Source of the DNA: Ashinkailepas kermadecensis | Taxonomy: Eukaryota > Arthropoda > Thecostraca > Neolepadidae | Reading direction: 5' to 3' | Length of the DNA: 64,000 nucleotides | Assembly: GCA_034440615.1 (NCBI GenBank) | Contig: JAOTOM010002274.1 | Span: 32,918 to 96,917 of the forward strand | Part shown: one piece after another, positions 44,396-56,237 of the stretch | Layout: each line of letters begins with the position of its first letter | Numbering within the stretch: the first letter of the stretch is position 1 | Notes under the pieces: model-generated | What the model was told of the DNA's origin: nothing | The model's database searches: none | Seen by the model: only the letters and a program-made list of their open reading frames with translations | Position numbers and translations under genes: made by a program

Positions 44396-45155
44396 TGTTT
44401 CCTTAGGCTTCTATCCAAATGCCTGAAATAGCATTCACTGTGGAAGGACAAAAATAAACAATGATCAAAGAACCATAATTAACAGCATTCCTTGCTGCAG
44501 CAAGGTTCATCACCCAGTCTGCAGAGTATGACACAATGTTTGTCCAGGCACACCAGCCCCAGGAAAAAAAACACACCAAAATGCCCAGGCAGTGGAAAAT
44601 CTGCACCAGGGACATCAGATAGATGCACAGGTTCTATCATGGCAAACATATATTTAAAAAGCAAATGCTTAAGGGAGATACCAAGGCTCACTTGAACAAC
44701 CATTTAAGCAAATGCATTTTTAATGCAATGAATAGTAGAGTGCATGTCTCTCAAGGCAAATGGCTTCCTGCATTCCCACCCTTCTCTGCCATCTCACATA
44801 GCAACAGCATGAAACACTGGGCTGAATTTAGTTGCAGCCAGTTATATTTAGGAATACATAATAAGTAAGGTTTCAGACAAACCAATCCAGACTTTTTTAC
44901 TCCAGCCCTTACTTCTCTTGAAAGGATATGCTTTCTTATCACTACTAACCTGTCTGAGAACTAAAAAATATCACTTAATAGCATGATAACCTTGACATAC
45001 CAACCTGACTAGGCAAGACAATTGCAACATTTCAACATTTCAAGAACATCTGTGTTCATTCAATTCGTCAAGAATTTGGTAGCTACTGCATGATACAAAT
45101 GTGGCAAACTGCTTTAAAAAAAGAAAAGTTTTTCACAATTGATTTTTCTTTCCAG

Positions 45156-45193
45156 CAGGAAGAAAAACAACTCCACAAGCAGCAAGTTCCTGA
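45156..45193 (+). CDS. candidate terminal exon of the unidentified + strand gene
   Basis: The acceptor GATTTTTCTTTCCAG is strong. In the phase left by 43248 it reads AGRKTTPQAASS and a TGA at 45191. The site is a tandem CAGCAG acceptor, so one residue could be left out. Short and unsupported by homology. Confidence 0.3.
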
Positions 45194-45297
45194 GCTGCTT
45201 GTGTATGTTGCCATACTGCCCCAGACATGCTGCACCAGTCACTGCACCAGCCACACCAACTGCACCAGTGGCTGCATACCCTACCTAGAAAAAGATA

Positions 45298-45982
45298 TAG
45301 ACAAGTTAGAAAGAGTGCAACGCAAAGCAACTAAACTCATCAGTGGAATAGGTAGCTTAGAATATGGAGAAAGGCTTGTGGCATTAGATATGTACTCGCT
45401 CAAGTATAGGAGATTAAGGGGGGACATGATTGAAATGTACAAAATTGTTAAAGGACTAGATCAGGTCAATTTAAATAGTGCTCTTCAGTTTAAAGTATCA
45501 CACAGGGGTCACCAATTCAGGTTAGACAAGTTGAGGTGTAGGACAGTTAAGCGACAACAGGTCTTCAGTCAAAGGGTTGTTGATCAGTGGAATGGCTGCC
45601 TGCTGATGTTGTGGGGAGTTCCTCATTGAATGTATTTAAAAGTAGGGTGGACAAATTTTTTAGACAGGAAAATCTTGTTTTTGAGTTCTAATTTGGATGG
45701 ATGGGGTGAGATTTATGTTAAGTGTGCATGGCACAGAACCCTTTAAGCAAGGGCTATGGTAGCACAATGGGTATGATGGGAGGAGCTTGCAATTGTTGAG
45801 GGTGTTATGCAATAGCAAGTGGATGCTGCTAGATAGGCTGGGATACATAGCTTCCTAGGAACTTGGGATAAGGGATTGATTGGGGTGAGAATATGTACAT
45901 TTATAGTACCTTTTCTAGATAGGCTTAACCCAGATGGGCCCCTGTGGCTCTTATTAAGCCTTAACACTTTATGACTTTATGA
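45298..45982 (+). mobile_element. CR1 3' fragment
   Basis: It begins inside the RT C-terminus (DIDKLERVQRKATKLI), continues through the 3' UTR and ends in ACTTTATG repeats. A 7-bp target duplication CTACCTA sits at 45291-45297 and 45983-45989. It is the best preserved 3' end of the family in this window. Confidence 0.88.
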
Positions 45983-46289
45983 CTACCTATATTGGTAGGT
46001 CCTTGCTGGAGTCACCTGGAAACAACTTGAACTCAGATATCATCATACAATTGAAATAGTAGTAATTTGGATGTGCACCAGGCACCTGAGTACGTAAATG
46101 AATGTATCCAAAATGTCTTTGAGGATTATGTAGGTATGCCTGTGAAACCACGCGCCAGAACCAACATGTACCCCACGAAAAGTGCCACACAAACCACATA
46201 AACACAGGCAATTCCTCGCGCAGCTGTGCTGAGACTTTTCACGTCTCAGCACAACATGTCTGTCAAGACAGCTTCATATTCTGATTCAT

Positions 46290-46650
46290 ATTCGGATTTA
46301 GATTCGAACCCGTGCCCCACGATTTGGCTTAAATTTTGCACACATGCAGTACTAATAATGCTAATCACAACGGTAACAGTTACTTTCCATCACATTAAGA
46401 ACTTTCACCTCCAGAGGTCATCGAATTTCAAGGTCGTAAACTCGGACCCTACGATTTCGATGAGAAATTGTACACATATAGTACCAATGGTGCTTACTAC
46501 AGTGTTATCATTTATATTCCATCACATTGAGAAGTTTGACCTCCAGAGGCCATCGAATTCCAAGGTCATTCACCCGGACCCCTACGATTTCGGCGAAAAA
46601 TTGCACACAGATAGTACAAATCTGGGTACTAATACTAAAGGGTACAACGG
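46290..46650 (+). repeat. 132-bp satellite-like repeat, about 2.7 units
   Basis: Blocks ACCTCCAGAGGTCATCGAAT and ACGATTTCG recur with a 132-base period (46407 to 46539). Further pieces lie at 49140-49200, 51342-51480 and 51550-51800. Confidence 0.75.
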
Positions 46651-47500
46651 AATCTAGTATGTATTCTAGTTCCAGCCCTAGTGACGTCAACAGGAATGTG
46701 CGAGATCTCTAGTACAATCTACCAGGATTTTGGTATATACTGTGACGTCGCGTTAACATTCCGAATGCGTTTTAAAACCTGGCTAAGGTTCATCTGTGGC
46801 GCAGCGAAAACATCAGAGTGTTGTTGTGGTTGGGCGCACTGTGTTTCTGTTTGTCGGTACGGGAAATTGAAATATGAGGCTGATGAATATTGTTCGGATT
46901 CCTAGGTTATTGAACATGCTCTTAAGTTCGTGCAGAATGTATTCAGTTCATACGATACAACAACCCTCAACGTTCATAACCCCTAAAGTTTCACCAACTG
47001 AAATTGAAACCATAGCTGGATTTGCCAAATATGAACCTAGGCTTACCGGTAAATGTATGCCTTAATGTGTTTTATGACTCCCTGGAATTAATCATTCCCA
47101 ATGTAATGTTTATGAAGGTGACTAAGATTATGGGATCACTCATTTTATGTGCAAATACTTCAGGTTGTGATCAAAATAACACCAAAAATGGCTTTCATTT
47201 AGGTAGCACAGCATTAAAAATAAATGTAAAAAATGCAGCATAACGAAACCTGACCTATCCTAACCTCCCTTTGGAGAAAAGCTTCGCTAGCCATGTCTTG
47301 GAATATGATAATCTTGAATGTGCCATGAACACCATATGAAATCAACATACATGTTATGACAGATATAACATTGATTCAATACCCATTGCCCAGCATAGGG
47401 AAACCATTAGATTGCACTAAAAAGTAAGCATATTTGGCATGACATGTGCCGCACTATCTGCTCTCTAGCCCTGTGTGAAGTAATATGCATGTATGTATAT
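46651..47500. other. intergenic, diverged foldback arm
   Basis: 47095-47220 matches one arm of the 11262 foldback element (TTTATGAAGGTGACTAAG). No gene is seen. Confidence 0.4.
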
Positions 47501-47502
47501 AA

Positions 47503-47504
<2 letters not shown>

Positions 47505-47570
<66 letters not shown>

Positions 47571-47588
47571 TATGCATATATATATATA

Positions 47589-47660
<72 letters not shown>
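47505..47660. repeat. (TA)n microsatellite
   Basis: Almost pure TA for about 155 bases. The open frames through it are artefacts. Confidence 0.97.
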
Positions 47661-47664
<4 letters not shown>

Positions 47665-47858
47665 GATGGGTGACGTCATGGTCCCGCGCGTCGCCAAGGC
47701 GACGCGTGCCTTCCGATTGGCTTGTTGCTTTCGCGCCAAAAGATCCCGGCCGCGGGGAGTGTGAGAATAAAGCTGGCTGCGGGCGGACGTGCGGTCCGCG
47801 CGTGCGGGTTGGACTCGAATCTGTCATACGTGTTTGCAATTCGGACCCAGCGACTACA
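47661..47858 (+). mobile_element. probable solo LTR, 198 bp, inside (TA)n
   Basis: It starts TGTAG and ends CTACA, the TG...CA form of LTRs. Order inside fits an LTR: a CRE TGACGTCA (47671), a CGCGTCGCC/GGCGACGCG palindrome (47687-47706), an inverted CCAAT (GATTGG), an E2F-like TTTCGCGCCAAA (47729), then AATAAA (47766). It is GC-rich while both flanks are TA repeat, so the target duplication cannot be told from the repeat. A cellular promoter is the alternative. Confidence 0.55.
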
Positions 47859-47888
47859 TATATATCTATATATATACATATATATACA

Positions 47889-47930
<42 letters not shown>
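47859..47930. repeat. (TA)n microsatellite, right part
   Basis: This is the continuation of the TA tract beyond the LTR-like block. Confidence 0.95.
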
Positions 47931-47931
<1 letters not shown>

Positions 47932-48323
47932 TTGAGTGCTTGCTGTATGTAAGCTATACTTATACACAGTAGGTAGTTTCTAATTGACGCTCCTTACAAT
48001 GAATCAGAAGTTTGAAATTACACGTATTATATTTGGGGCACAACCCTTGGTCACATACATTCAGACAAGTGACATTGTACGACGCATTGCAAAATCGCCA
48101 AAGTATGAATATCCTCACACGTGAATGTTACATAAGAGTATTACCATGAATAGCTGACGCACATACAATTTAATATGACAATGCCCGCTACACGTTCACC
48201 TAACTAAACGCCAGGACGAATAGTTCCTATTTATCTTTGGTCTAAACTCGCGAATGCACATCGACAAACTTCTGAATCATTGTAAAGAACGTCAATTAAA
48301 ATATACCTACTGCATATATCCAT
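47931..48323. other. intergenic, nothing supported
   Basis: A GAATCAGAAGTTTG...CAAACTTCTGAATC inverted pair (48001 and 48268) brackets about 270 bp and may mark another small foldback element. Confidence 0.3.
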
Positions 48324-48328
48324 ATATA

Positions 48329-48378
<50 letters not shown>
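48324..48378. repeat. (TA)n microsatellite
   Basis: TA repeat of about 50 bases. Confidence 0.95.
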
Positions 48379-48382
<4 letters not shown>

Positions 48383-49139
48383 CTACAGATTACTGGGGTG
48401 CAAAATACATGAAGTTAATGGGAATCCCCACGTCGATGGGATGCATGCTCCATGGTACCTCATGTTAAAAATCTAAATTATTGTGGGACAGAGCCAACAC
48501 GGAGGGAGTATTTGCCCCTAAAAAATATATCAAAGAACACCCCTGGTCTAGACGCATATGCATGAAAAATGGAAAACAATCTTGAAAACCGGCTGCAGGT
48601 TCCGTATCTGCACATGGGTGATAAGGGCGTGACATTCCAACCAGTATCGGTACCTCCGCCTGTAGCCTAAATATAATGTTGACCCCTTTTCCTGGCCGGA
48701 GGAGTACAAACTTTCTCATGGGAGGCACATGCCGCCTGTGCCGCACCCTTGTTTACGCTCCTGCACCGGATGGGGAGGAATTATGGTGCAACAGTTGTCT
48801 CTTAGTTGCTCCTACCCCTCCTTTCCAGCCGTGATCTTCAGTTGGCCTGTCTCATCATACTGCTACTACCCGTGGCACCACGCGATTCCTGCGGCGCTCG
48901 ACATGAATGAAGTCAGCGTGCGTCCAAGCAAAAAGTCATAGTGTGAGGAGAAAATAAAGCTCATATTCGTGGACAAGATTGTTCAAGCTGTCTAATGAAT
49001 CCGATTTTGTCCCATTTTGATGGTATTTAAGATCGAAAATATCGTGTGGAAAACACGGAAGTTTGGCTGTAGCGCCTACGGGACTGAGCAATTGTCCAGC
49101 CCATGTGATGTCACCGGTTGCCAAACGATATTTGAGGGC
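48379..49139. other. intergenic, repeat-derived
   Basis: 48455-48520 (CATGTTAAAAATCTAAATTA) resembles 733-770 at the window start, pointing to a shared repeat end. No gene is seen. Confidence 0.3.
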
Positions 49140-49200
49140 CCCGAGTACAAATAGTGCTCATCACGGTGGTAGCATTCATTTTCCATCACATTGAACAGTT

Positions 49201-51341
49201 CCCAATAGACATGCCGATATCGGCCCGATGTCGGCATGTGTCGGGGTGAGCTCGGCATCTCGTGAGCGGCATGCCGACATCGGGCCGCTCTCGGCCCGGC
49301 ATCGGCAAACTTATCTGGAATATCGGCACATGTCGGGTTGGGTTCGGCATATTAATGGCGGCCAGCCGACGTCGGGCCGTTGTCGGACCGACAGCGGAAA
49401 ATTCATACCGATAGCGAGGTAACGATATCGGGCTGCCATCGGGTCGACAGGGGTAGGAGCGTATTAAAAAAATAGACATTCACATACATACATACGGGGA
49501 CATACACACGGGGATTAATTCAAAGGGTGTTGGCACACCGTTCTGGTATGGGTCCAAACCGGCCCGAAGTTGGCTCCGACGTCGACCAAAGTACAAAACT
49601 TTGACAGTGTGTACTCTGACCTCTCACCAATTGAACATACCGACAGCAATCGGACGTCTGCCCGATGCTCGGCAATACGTTGGGCCGCTGTCGGGACGCT
49701 AGCGACCCGCCGTTGGCTGGCAGAGGAATGTTCGTCCATGCAGACATGCAGCCGACGTGGGGTCGATGTCGGGCCGCTGTCGGGCCGCTAGTGACTCGCT
49801 GTCGGCTGAACAGTGGATTCGCTCATGCCGACATCAAGCCGACACTGAGTCAGATTCGGCGGAGCTCCTGCCGAGATCCATGTCCACGCCGCTACCCGAC
49901 CGACGTGTCCACGCTATCCGGCGGACGTCCCTGCCATCCAGCAGACGTTCCCCCGCTATCCAGCCGACGTTGAAAATGCTGCTGAAATGAAATTTACTCG
50001 TGGTTGTTTGGCAGGAAGTGCTATAAGTTTATTTAGCTGTTATGAATTGAAATATGAAAGCTGCAGTGTGGGGAAACTGGAGGTAAATGGTGAAATCATT
50101 AACCTACATATATTAACTAGGCCAGTTCTTTTTTACTTCTGACACAATTCCGATGACGGCGCCGCAGAGGGCTCGAGCATTTCCGGCGCTTTATTTCTTG
50201 GAGGTCCCATTTCGTTCTGTCTGTCGGAGAGCTAGAAGCGAAAAAAAGGTGAGATCGTGCTGTGCATGTGGGTGTACCCATTGGGTATGTGGCACCAAAG
50301 CGAATCTGCAAACCAGATTTCGTTCTATTTTTAAGTATTTTAATGGTAAATGTCTCAGAACACTGAGAAATAACATATAAGACGTTTGCGTCGCGATTGT
50401 CTGGTTAATTGTATCTTGCACAGTGTTCTACAGTTTTAATATCAGCACAAGCTGTCGTTATTGAGCCTAAACGAACGCATAGACGATCATCCTGCCCTTT
50501 CGAAGAATTTGTCAACATATTTTCCATAAATTTATGGACTATCTGACACTCTATTTATTTGGAGCTGTCAATCCCACTGATGTGAAGTTTAGCTGGGTAT
50601 GTATTAATTCCGCTTTGTTCTTGTTGGTCATCACCTTTAAATTTGCTTCATAGATGCTGCCCGAGTGAAGTATGGGGCTGAACGGAGAACCTGATGTCAA
50701 CGGAGAACGGACAGCGGAACGGGGAGGCTGATATCAACATGTCACCACAACGCCTCTGACAGAGTACTGGCCACATAAAATATCTGTTTGAAAACAATCG
50801 TGAGTGAGGAGCTTGAGGAGCTGCTTAGTGGTACGGCATCTGTGAAGGACGGCTCTGATTTGACTGATGACAAAATGCAATTGTTTTGCCAGATAGTGAT
50901 AAAATACAGTTGTTCTGAGAATCGGTTGTTGAGATCAAATGCATTCGGCAAAGCGAGGTCGAGCGCCAGCTGGATAACGGGGAAACGTCGGCTGGATAGC
51001 GGGGAAACGTTGGTTGTATGTCGGCATGGACGGACATTCCACTCCCCAGCCGACAGCGGGCCGCGAGCGTCCCGACAGAGCCCCGACATCGGTCCCACGT
51101 CGGCTACATGTCGGCATGGGCGGACATTCCACTCCTCAGACGACAGCGGGCCGCTATCGTTCCGACAGCGGCCCAACATCGGCCCGACATCAGCCCCACG
51201 TCAGCTACCTGTCGGCTGCATGTCGGCACGGGCGGACATTCCACTCCCCAACCGACAGCGGGCTGCTAGCGTCCCGACAGTGGCCCGATGTAGGGCCGAG
51301 CATAGGGCCGATGTCGGACCGCTGTCGGCATATTCACTGGG
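49201..51341. mobile_element. foldback element with CCGACATCGGGCC subrepeats, 2.14 kb
   Basis: The left end CCCAATAGACATGCCGA and the right end TCGGCATATTCACTGGG are inverted. Long arms (about 49201-49980 and 50975-51341) consist of repeated CCGACATCGGGCCGCTGTCGG-like units, themselves nearly palindromic. The centre (50000-50970) is unrelated and non-coding. The element splits a 132-bp satellite unit. Confidence 0.75.
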
Positions 51342-51800
51342 TTCGACCTGCAGAGGTCATCGAATTTCGAAATCGGCGACCCGGACACCTGCGACTCCCC
51401 TAATAAACTTGCACACAGCATGCTGAACACAGTGGTGGAAGTCATTTCTCATCACATTGAAGACTTTGACCTCCAGAGGTTAATGATGATGGTCTTTCAG
51501 CAAGGTCGTGGACCCCGAACCCCTACGATTTGGACTAAGATGTGCTATTTTATGCTCTTCCATGCGCTGATTACAATAGCGAAAGCAGTTTTGCGTCACA
51601 TTAAAAAATAATCCCTACAGAGCCAAATGTATATTCACCACATTTACATTCGACTACTGAGATTCAGATTCGCTAAACACCCGATCCCCTGCGATTCGAC
51701 TGAACCCTTGCACACAAATAATACTCGGCTCGCTGATCACAGTGGTGGCAGTCATTTCCCATCACATTGAAAACTTTGACCTCCAGACTTCATCACGAGC
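51342..51800 (+). repeat. 132-bp satellite-like repeat, right flank
   Basis: GACCTGCAGAGGTCATCGAA (51345), GACCTCCAGAGG (51469) and GACCTCCAGA (51779) continue the family interrupted at 49200. Confidence 0.65.
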
Positions 51801-52512
51801 CTGCGAGACGACTACGCTACAACTGGTGACCGTAGTACCCGGATGAGACTACAGCCACCTTCACATCAGATCAACAAACAGTGAGTCCGGGCAAATATGG
51901 AAATCCTTCCAAAAATACCCGCTCCAGTTTTGAGCACTACTATAGAACTGTTATAAAATTGTATATTGGTGCTGAATGTTCGTTGCATACTGAGTACTGT
52001 ACGTGGGAATTACTGTGAGCTATGGGACTTAATAGAAACTATTTCTCCACAAAACATTAGCGAACCAAAATTTCATAACCCGTGGAAAATTAAGTAAAGT
52101 AAGGAAGCATGTCTGAGATTACATTTGAGAGACTTGCCGGCAGCTTTAATAACATTAGAATGGAAATGAGAGCTCAGGGCATGAGTCAGACATTAAAACC
52201 TTTTTCTGGGGAAAGCCACCATAAACTTTGTGATTGACTAAAACAATTAGACCGTATCAGTTACTCGATGGATGACGAAATAAGAATAATATGCTTGAAA
52301 ACTCTCAGTGTACCTGCAGCGGAATTTTTACAAAGAATGTTTTCGCACCAACCCAACTTGACGTGAGCAGAGATCAAGCAAGTAATGAAAGAAAGATACT
52401 CAAACCTTTCGGACCACAAATGCTCCCAGGAATCATTGCGAAAATTGAAACAGCACGGAGCTGAACTTGTGCAAAACTTTGGTATTGCGGACGCCGTGTT
52501 CAACCGCTGATA
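51795..52512 (+). pseudogene. LTR retrotransposon remnant: LTR end, primer site, gag
   Basis: CTACA at 51817-51821 followed by ACTGGTGACC looks like an LTR end and primer-binding site. From an ATG at 52109 a gag-like frame runs to about 52510, with PFSGE near the start and the EFLQRMF, VMKERYSNLSD and LRKLKQHG blocks typical of Gypsy-type gag. Two in-frame TGA codons (52235, 52364) stand where the family has Trp. No pol follows; simple repeats begin at 52595. Confidence 0.65.
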
Positions 52513-52594
52513 GTGGACTGCATATGTGAGGTGGCGCCCTGCAGCATTGGGTAGAGCGGCCAAGGGGCCTAAAGAGAGGGGTATAGAAGAGCGA

Positions 52595-52850
<256 letters not shown>

Positions 52851-53380
52851 CGGAGAAACAGAAGGACAGAGCGACAGTGGGGGAGAGATCGGGGGTATTC
52901 CCACCTTGTCGGGTCGGTTTGCACATCTTATCCGCTGAGTGACGTGGGGCCCCAGCAGATCTCCTAAGATACTGCAATTCCCCATGGAAAGAAGGGGGTT
53001 ATTTAGCATGTGGTGAGCCAGAAGACCTGCCCTCTTCATTAACGTCTTTCAGGAACCAGGTGGTTCTTCCGTCGTCTAAACTCGCATCAGTAATGTGCGT
53101 GCGTGGTTATGTATTAATTTCTACCATTCATTTCTAAACTATAAACATTCATGTATCATGCACAGCAACCTTGAAACCATGCTCCATAATACCCTTGATC
53201 GTCACACACTTCGCTCCTCCCCTTTACCCTTCCCGGGGCTACCAATACCACCGCTGGCTGGGGCCATCACATACACAAAAAGACCGGTGGCGGACGGGTC
53301 ACATTTTGGGCATGATGGGTGAAGGATACTTCGTCACTCCCTGGTCTGGTTCACTCACATTTCGCGCTATCAGCTTCGTT
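52851..53380. other. intergenic, nothing supported
   Basis: No convincing gene, splice-site pair or known repeat. Confidence 0.3.
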
Positions 53381-53960
53381 TTCGCTGTCTGGCAGGGGTG
53401 GCCCAGTCGACCCGCACGCGAGCGAAATTCACAGTTTAACTCATCATTGTCCACATCCACTGCACTTCACAAAGGTCTCGACGACTCTCTTGGGTGGTGT
53501 GCCTCCGACGACGCTCTTGGGTGGTCTGTCTCCGACGACTGCCTTGGGTGGTGTGTCTCCGACGACTGCCTTGGGTGGTGTGTCCCGACTCCCCCCGGGG
53601 TGGCGCTTATAAATGGCGCCGCCCCTGAGAGCGGCCGGCCCCAGGCGTCAGGCAACGCACGCCATCTCTTTGTGCCCCGTGGCCTGGCTGGTGGCTGATG
53701 GTCCCGGCTGGTGACGCTGGTGACTGGTGACTGGTGACTGCTGGCCGCTGATTGGCGGTTGGCGGTTCCGGCTGTCCAGAGCGGTGGCTGCTTCTAGGCT
53801 GATACCCTGTGACTAGGCGGGCGTCATTGCTTGCTCTGGCAGTAGCAACAAGTGGCCGCTGTTGCCAGTAGGGTGTGGGCGTTTCCGGTCGCGGCGGCTG
53901 GATGTTTCGCGGGTCGGGCCGCTGCATGGCGACCGCATGAAACGCCGTATTGAAAATGTA
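53381..53960. promoter_or_regulatory. GC-rich, promoter-like patch
   Basis: GC-rich island in AT-rich surroundings. A TATAAA at 53609-53614 on the + strand is followed by a GGCGCCGCCCC box, and there is a GATTGG (inverted CCAAT) near 53752. A 33-bp repeat lies just upstream. No exon with donor could be tied to it. Confidence 0.2.
53478..53590. repeat. 33-bp minisatellite, about 3.5 units
   Basis: CTTGGGTGGT plus GTGTCTCCGACGACTGC recurs with a 33-base period. Confidence 0.85.
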
Positions 53961-54032
53961 AGCCGTCTTTCAGTTTCATGGGTTTGACTTCCAAAGGTGG
54001 GTGGGGACTGGTTATCAAGTTGGGGGGGGTGG

Positions 54033-54591
54033 CACTGGCGGATCCAGGGAGGGGCCATTCCGGCCATGGCCCCCCCGAAGCGCTTAAAGGGGGGGGCATA
54101 ATGTCTTTTGGCCCCCCCGAAACCAACAGAAGTAAACTAAATTAAAATGCAGTAACCTTTGCCGAGGTTCAAAAATAGCGTCTGGATGAAAGAATCTCCA
54201 ATTTTAAAGGATTCTTAAAAATAAAAAATAATTGTTTGGAAGTCATTATGGTAGCATAGTAGATTCTGACACACATCGAGGATTCTATGCTGCTCAAGTT
54301 CTGCTTACAGCAAGAGTTGACAAAATCGGATCCGCCAGCGTGTACACGTGCACGAACGTTGACGTGGTACAAGACGTTGAACGTGAACGTGAACGTTTTG
54401 GTAAACAAGACCAAAAATCCGGTAATATAGAAACGGTGGAGGTAGGCTGGGACCCCCACACAGGAAATTATGTTGTCAATTATTACTTAATTTTAATTTT
54501 AATAATTATTTTACCGATATACCAAATTTTAACCGAATAACCGAAAGTTGCCCCCCCCCCACCCTAAACCGGTGGGCTAGATCCGCCAGTG
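54033..54591. mobile_element. hAT-like element, 559 bp
   Basis: The left end CACTGGCGGATCC and right end GATCCGCCAGTG are inverted. Flanks GGGGGTGG and GGGGGGGG give a 7/8 duplication. It is the reverse-orientation sister of the insertion at 36421-37710. Confidence 0.75.
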
Positions 54592-54883
54592 GGGGGGGGG
54601 CTGAGCTGCAACTTGGGGGACTGTAGCCCTCCCAATGAATTGGATCCTACACCCCTGGCCTGGCGGCCTGCACCTTGCCCTAAGCCGTGAACGTGTTACG
54701 TATTTTCTATGGTTGGCTGGTTAGAAAAGTTGTCTACCATAGCACAAGTTGAGGTAGCCGAACACGAGCCCTGCAGAATATCTGCGTGCTTCATTTCCCT
54801 TTATGCGAAGGCTTGTCCCATATAAGGAAAATCATAATATATTGTCACAAAGTTGGAAGGATTTCCCGCAGACACCAACAAAG

Positions 54884-54961
54884 GGTTTGCCCGCTCCGGG
54901 CCTCGAACCCAGCATATCTTGATTATTAAACCGACGCGCCACTAACTGCGCCACCGGTACC
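54884..54961 (-). repeat. tRNA-like sequence, SINE head or tRNA pseudogene
   Basis: The - strand has an A-box-like GTGGCGCAGTTAGTGG and a good T arm CTGGGTTCGAGGCCCGG, but the acceptor stem does not pair well and the anticodon arm is weak. It is probably a SINE head, not a working tRNA. Confidence 0.45.
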
Positions 54962-55199
54962 GAATTCCGACCCTCGCATAGGTTAAATGGTGTCGATAAA
55001 TATGATGTGGGCCTAAATAACACTATTTTACACAATAACAAACACGTTCATATGGAAGACTACCACAATTATCGAAATACCATGGAACAAGCTCTCACAT
55101 GACGTATAATTTATGGATATCGCCTGTCCTTGCTAGTTAGGAATACACTCAGAAAAGTGCTATTTCTTGCTGTCGTGATAACAGGCTGAACCCAAATCA

Positions 55200-55512
55200 G
55201 AGCCTGTAGGACGTACCGACTGCCAATAGATATTGGGCCAATAGCAGGGGCCGCTTACTTCCGCTACATGTTTTCCTACCGCTGCACCCACCAATCGTCT
55301 TCTCGCCGAATCTGCGCCAGATGTGCATTGAGTGTGCGGATATACATCGAGCGCAATTTGATCGTTGTCGAAATGCTTCATTCGCCCAGCGGATATCCAA
55401 AGTGTCATTAGCTCCAATAATTTCGAGGTGTGCGAACATTCTGACTGGCTCAGTGATCAATCTTCTTCAGAAGCATTTCTAAAATACCGGCCTCGCCGAG
55501 ATCGCCTTCAAC
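55200..55512 (+). promoter_or_regulatory. possible promoter and first non-coding exon
   Basis: Two CCAAT boxes (near 55211 and 55240), an ACTTCCGC ETS-like motif and a third CCAAT (near 55291) cluster within 100 bases. A strong donor CTTACTG|GTAAGT follows at 55512-55513 on the + strand. No coding exon can be joined to it. Confidence 0.25.
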
Positions 55513-55901
55513 TCTTACTGGTAAGTATCCTTTTGACTTATTTTGTCATTCTCGCTACTCATGGAGGTGGAAGTAATGTATGGCGCTATTGAGCAATTGT
55601 GTGCGGTTCAAGTAGTTTTAACTTTGCTATGGTAGGTCTGGTGTGCTGCTAGTAAGTGCCTATGTCTCCAATGAGTATTTTCAAAGTTCTATGTTTATTG
55701 TTCAGAATATTGAGACCAAAACAGCAATTGTCTGTGATGGATGTCCTCATGCTGGGGTTACTGTGATTCAAAGTATTGTTCTTGTTTTGTTGAAACTGGG
55801 TGTATATAATGACAACACCTGGAAATTGAGAACAAGGGTGATTTGGGGATAATTTTATTTCTGGCTTGATTTAGCATTTTAGAAAAGGTGGTATTGCAGG
55901 G

Positions 55902-56237
55902 GGTAATCTTTACCTTTTGGCTGACGCATACTGCCAAGGTTAGTGATTTGTAAAGAGGTGTACAGTGGGGAACAGTGATGTCACAGGAGTCAAGGAAGTG
56001 ATGTCACAGGAGTCGGTGTCGGTAAAGATTACCACCTAACCTAGACTAAGATAATGTAGCATAATATACAAAATGTATCATAGCATAATATAATCTAACC
56101 GAACCTAACCGGAAAACCAGAATCCTCCGAAGCGAAATTTTCGGCCATGACATGAAATATATGCGACATTGTATGCGACACCTCTTTACAAATCACTAAC
56201 CTTGGCAGTATGTGTCGGCCAAAAGGTAAAGATTACC
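55902..56237. mobile_element. foldback element, 336 bp, GGTAATCTTTACC arms
   Basis: Arms of about 65-70 bp at 55902-55971 and 56177-56237 are near-perfect inverted copies (TTACCTTTTGGC, CTGCCAAGGTTAGTGATTTG). A GTGATGTCACAGGAGTC repeat and an extra GGTAAAGATTACC lie inside. The centre (CCTAACC, CCGGAAAACCAGAATC) is shared with 41794-42482. Confidence 0.8.

Noticed and set aside
54884..54961. Functional tRNA gene
   Set aside because: The T arm is good but the acceptor and anticodon stems do not pair convincingly; it fits a SINE head.
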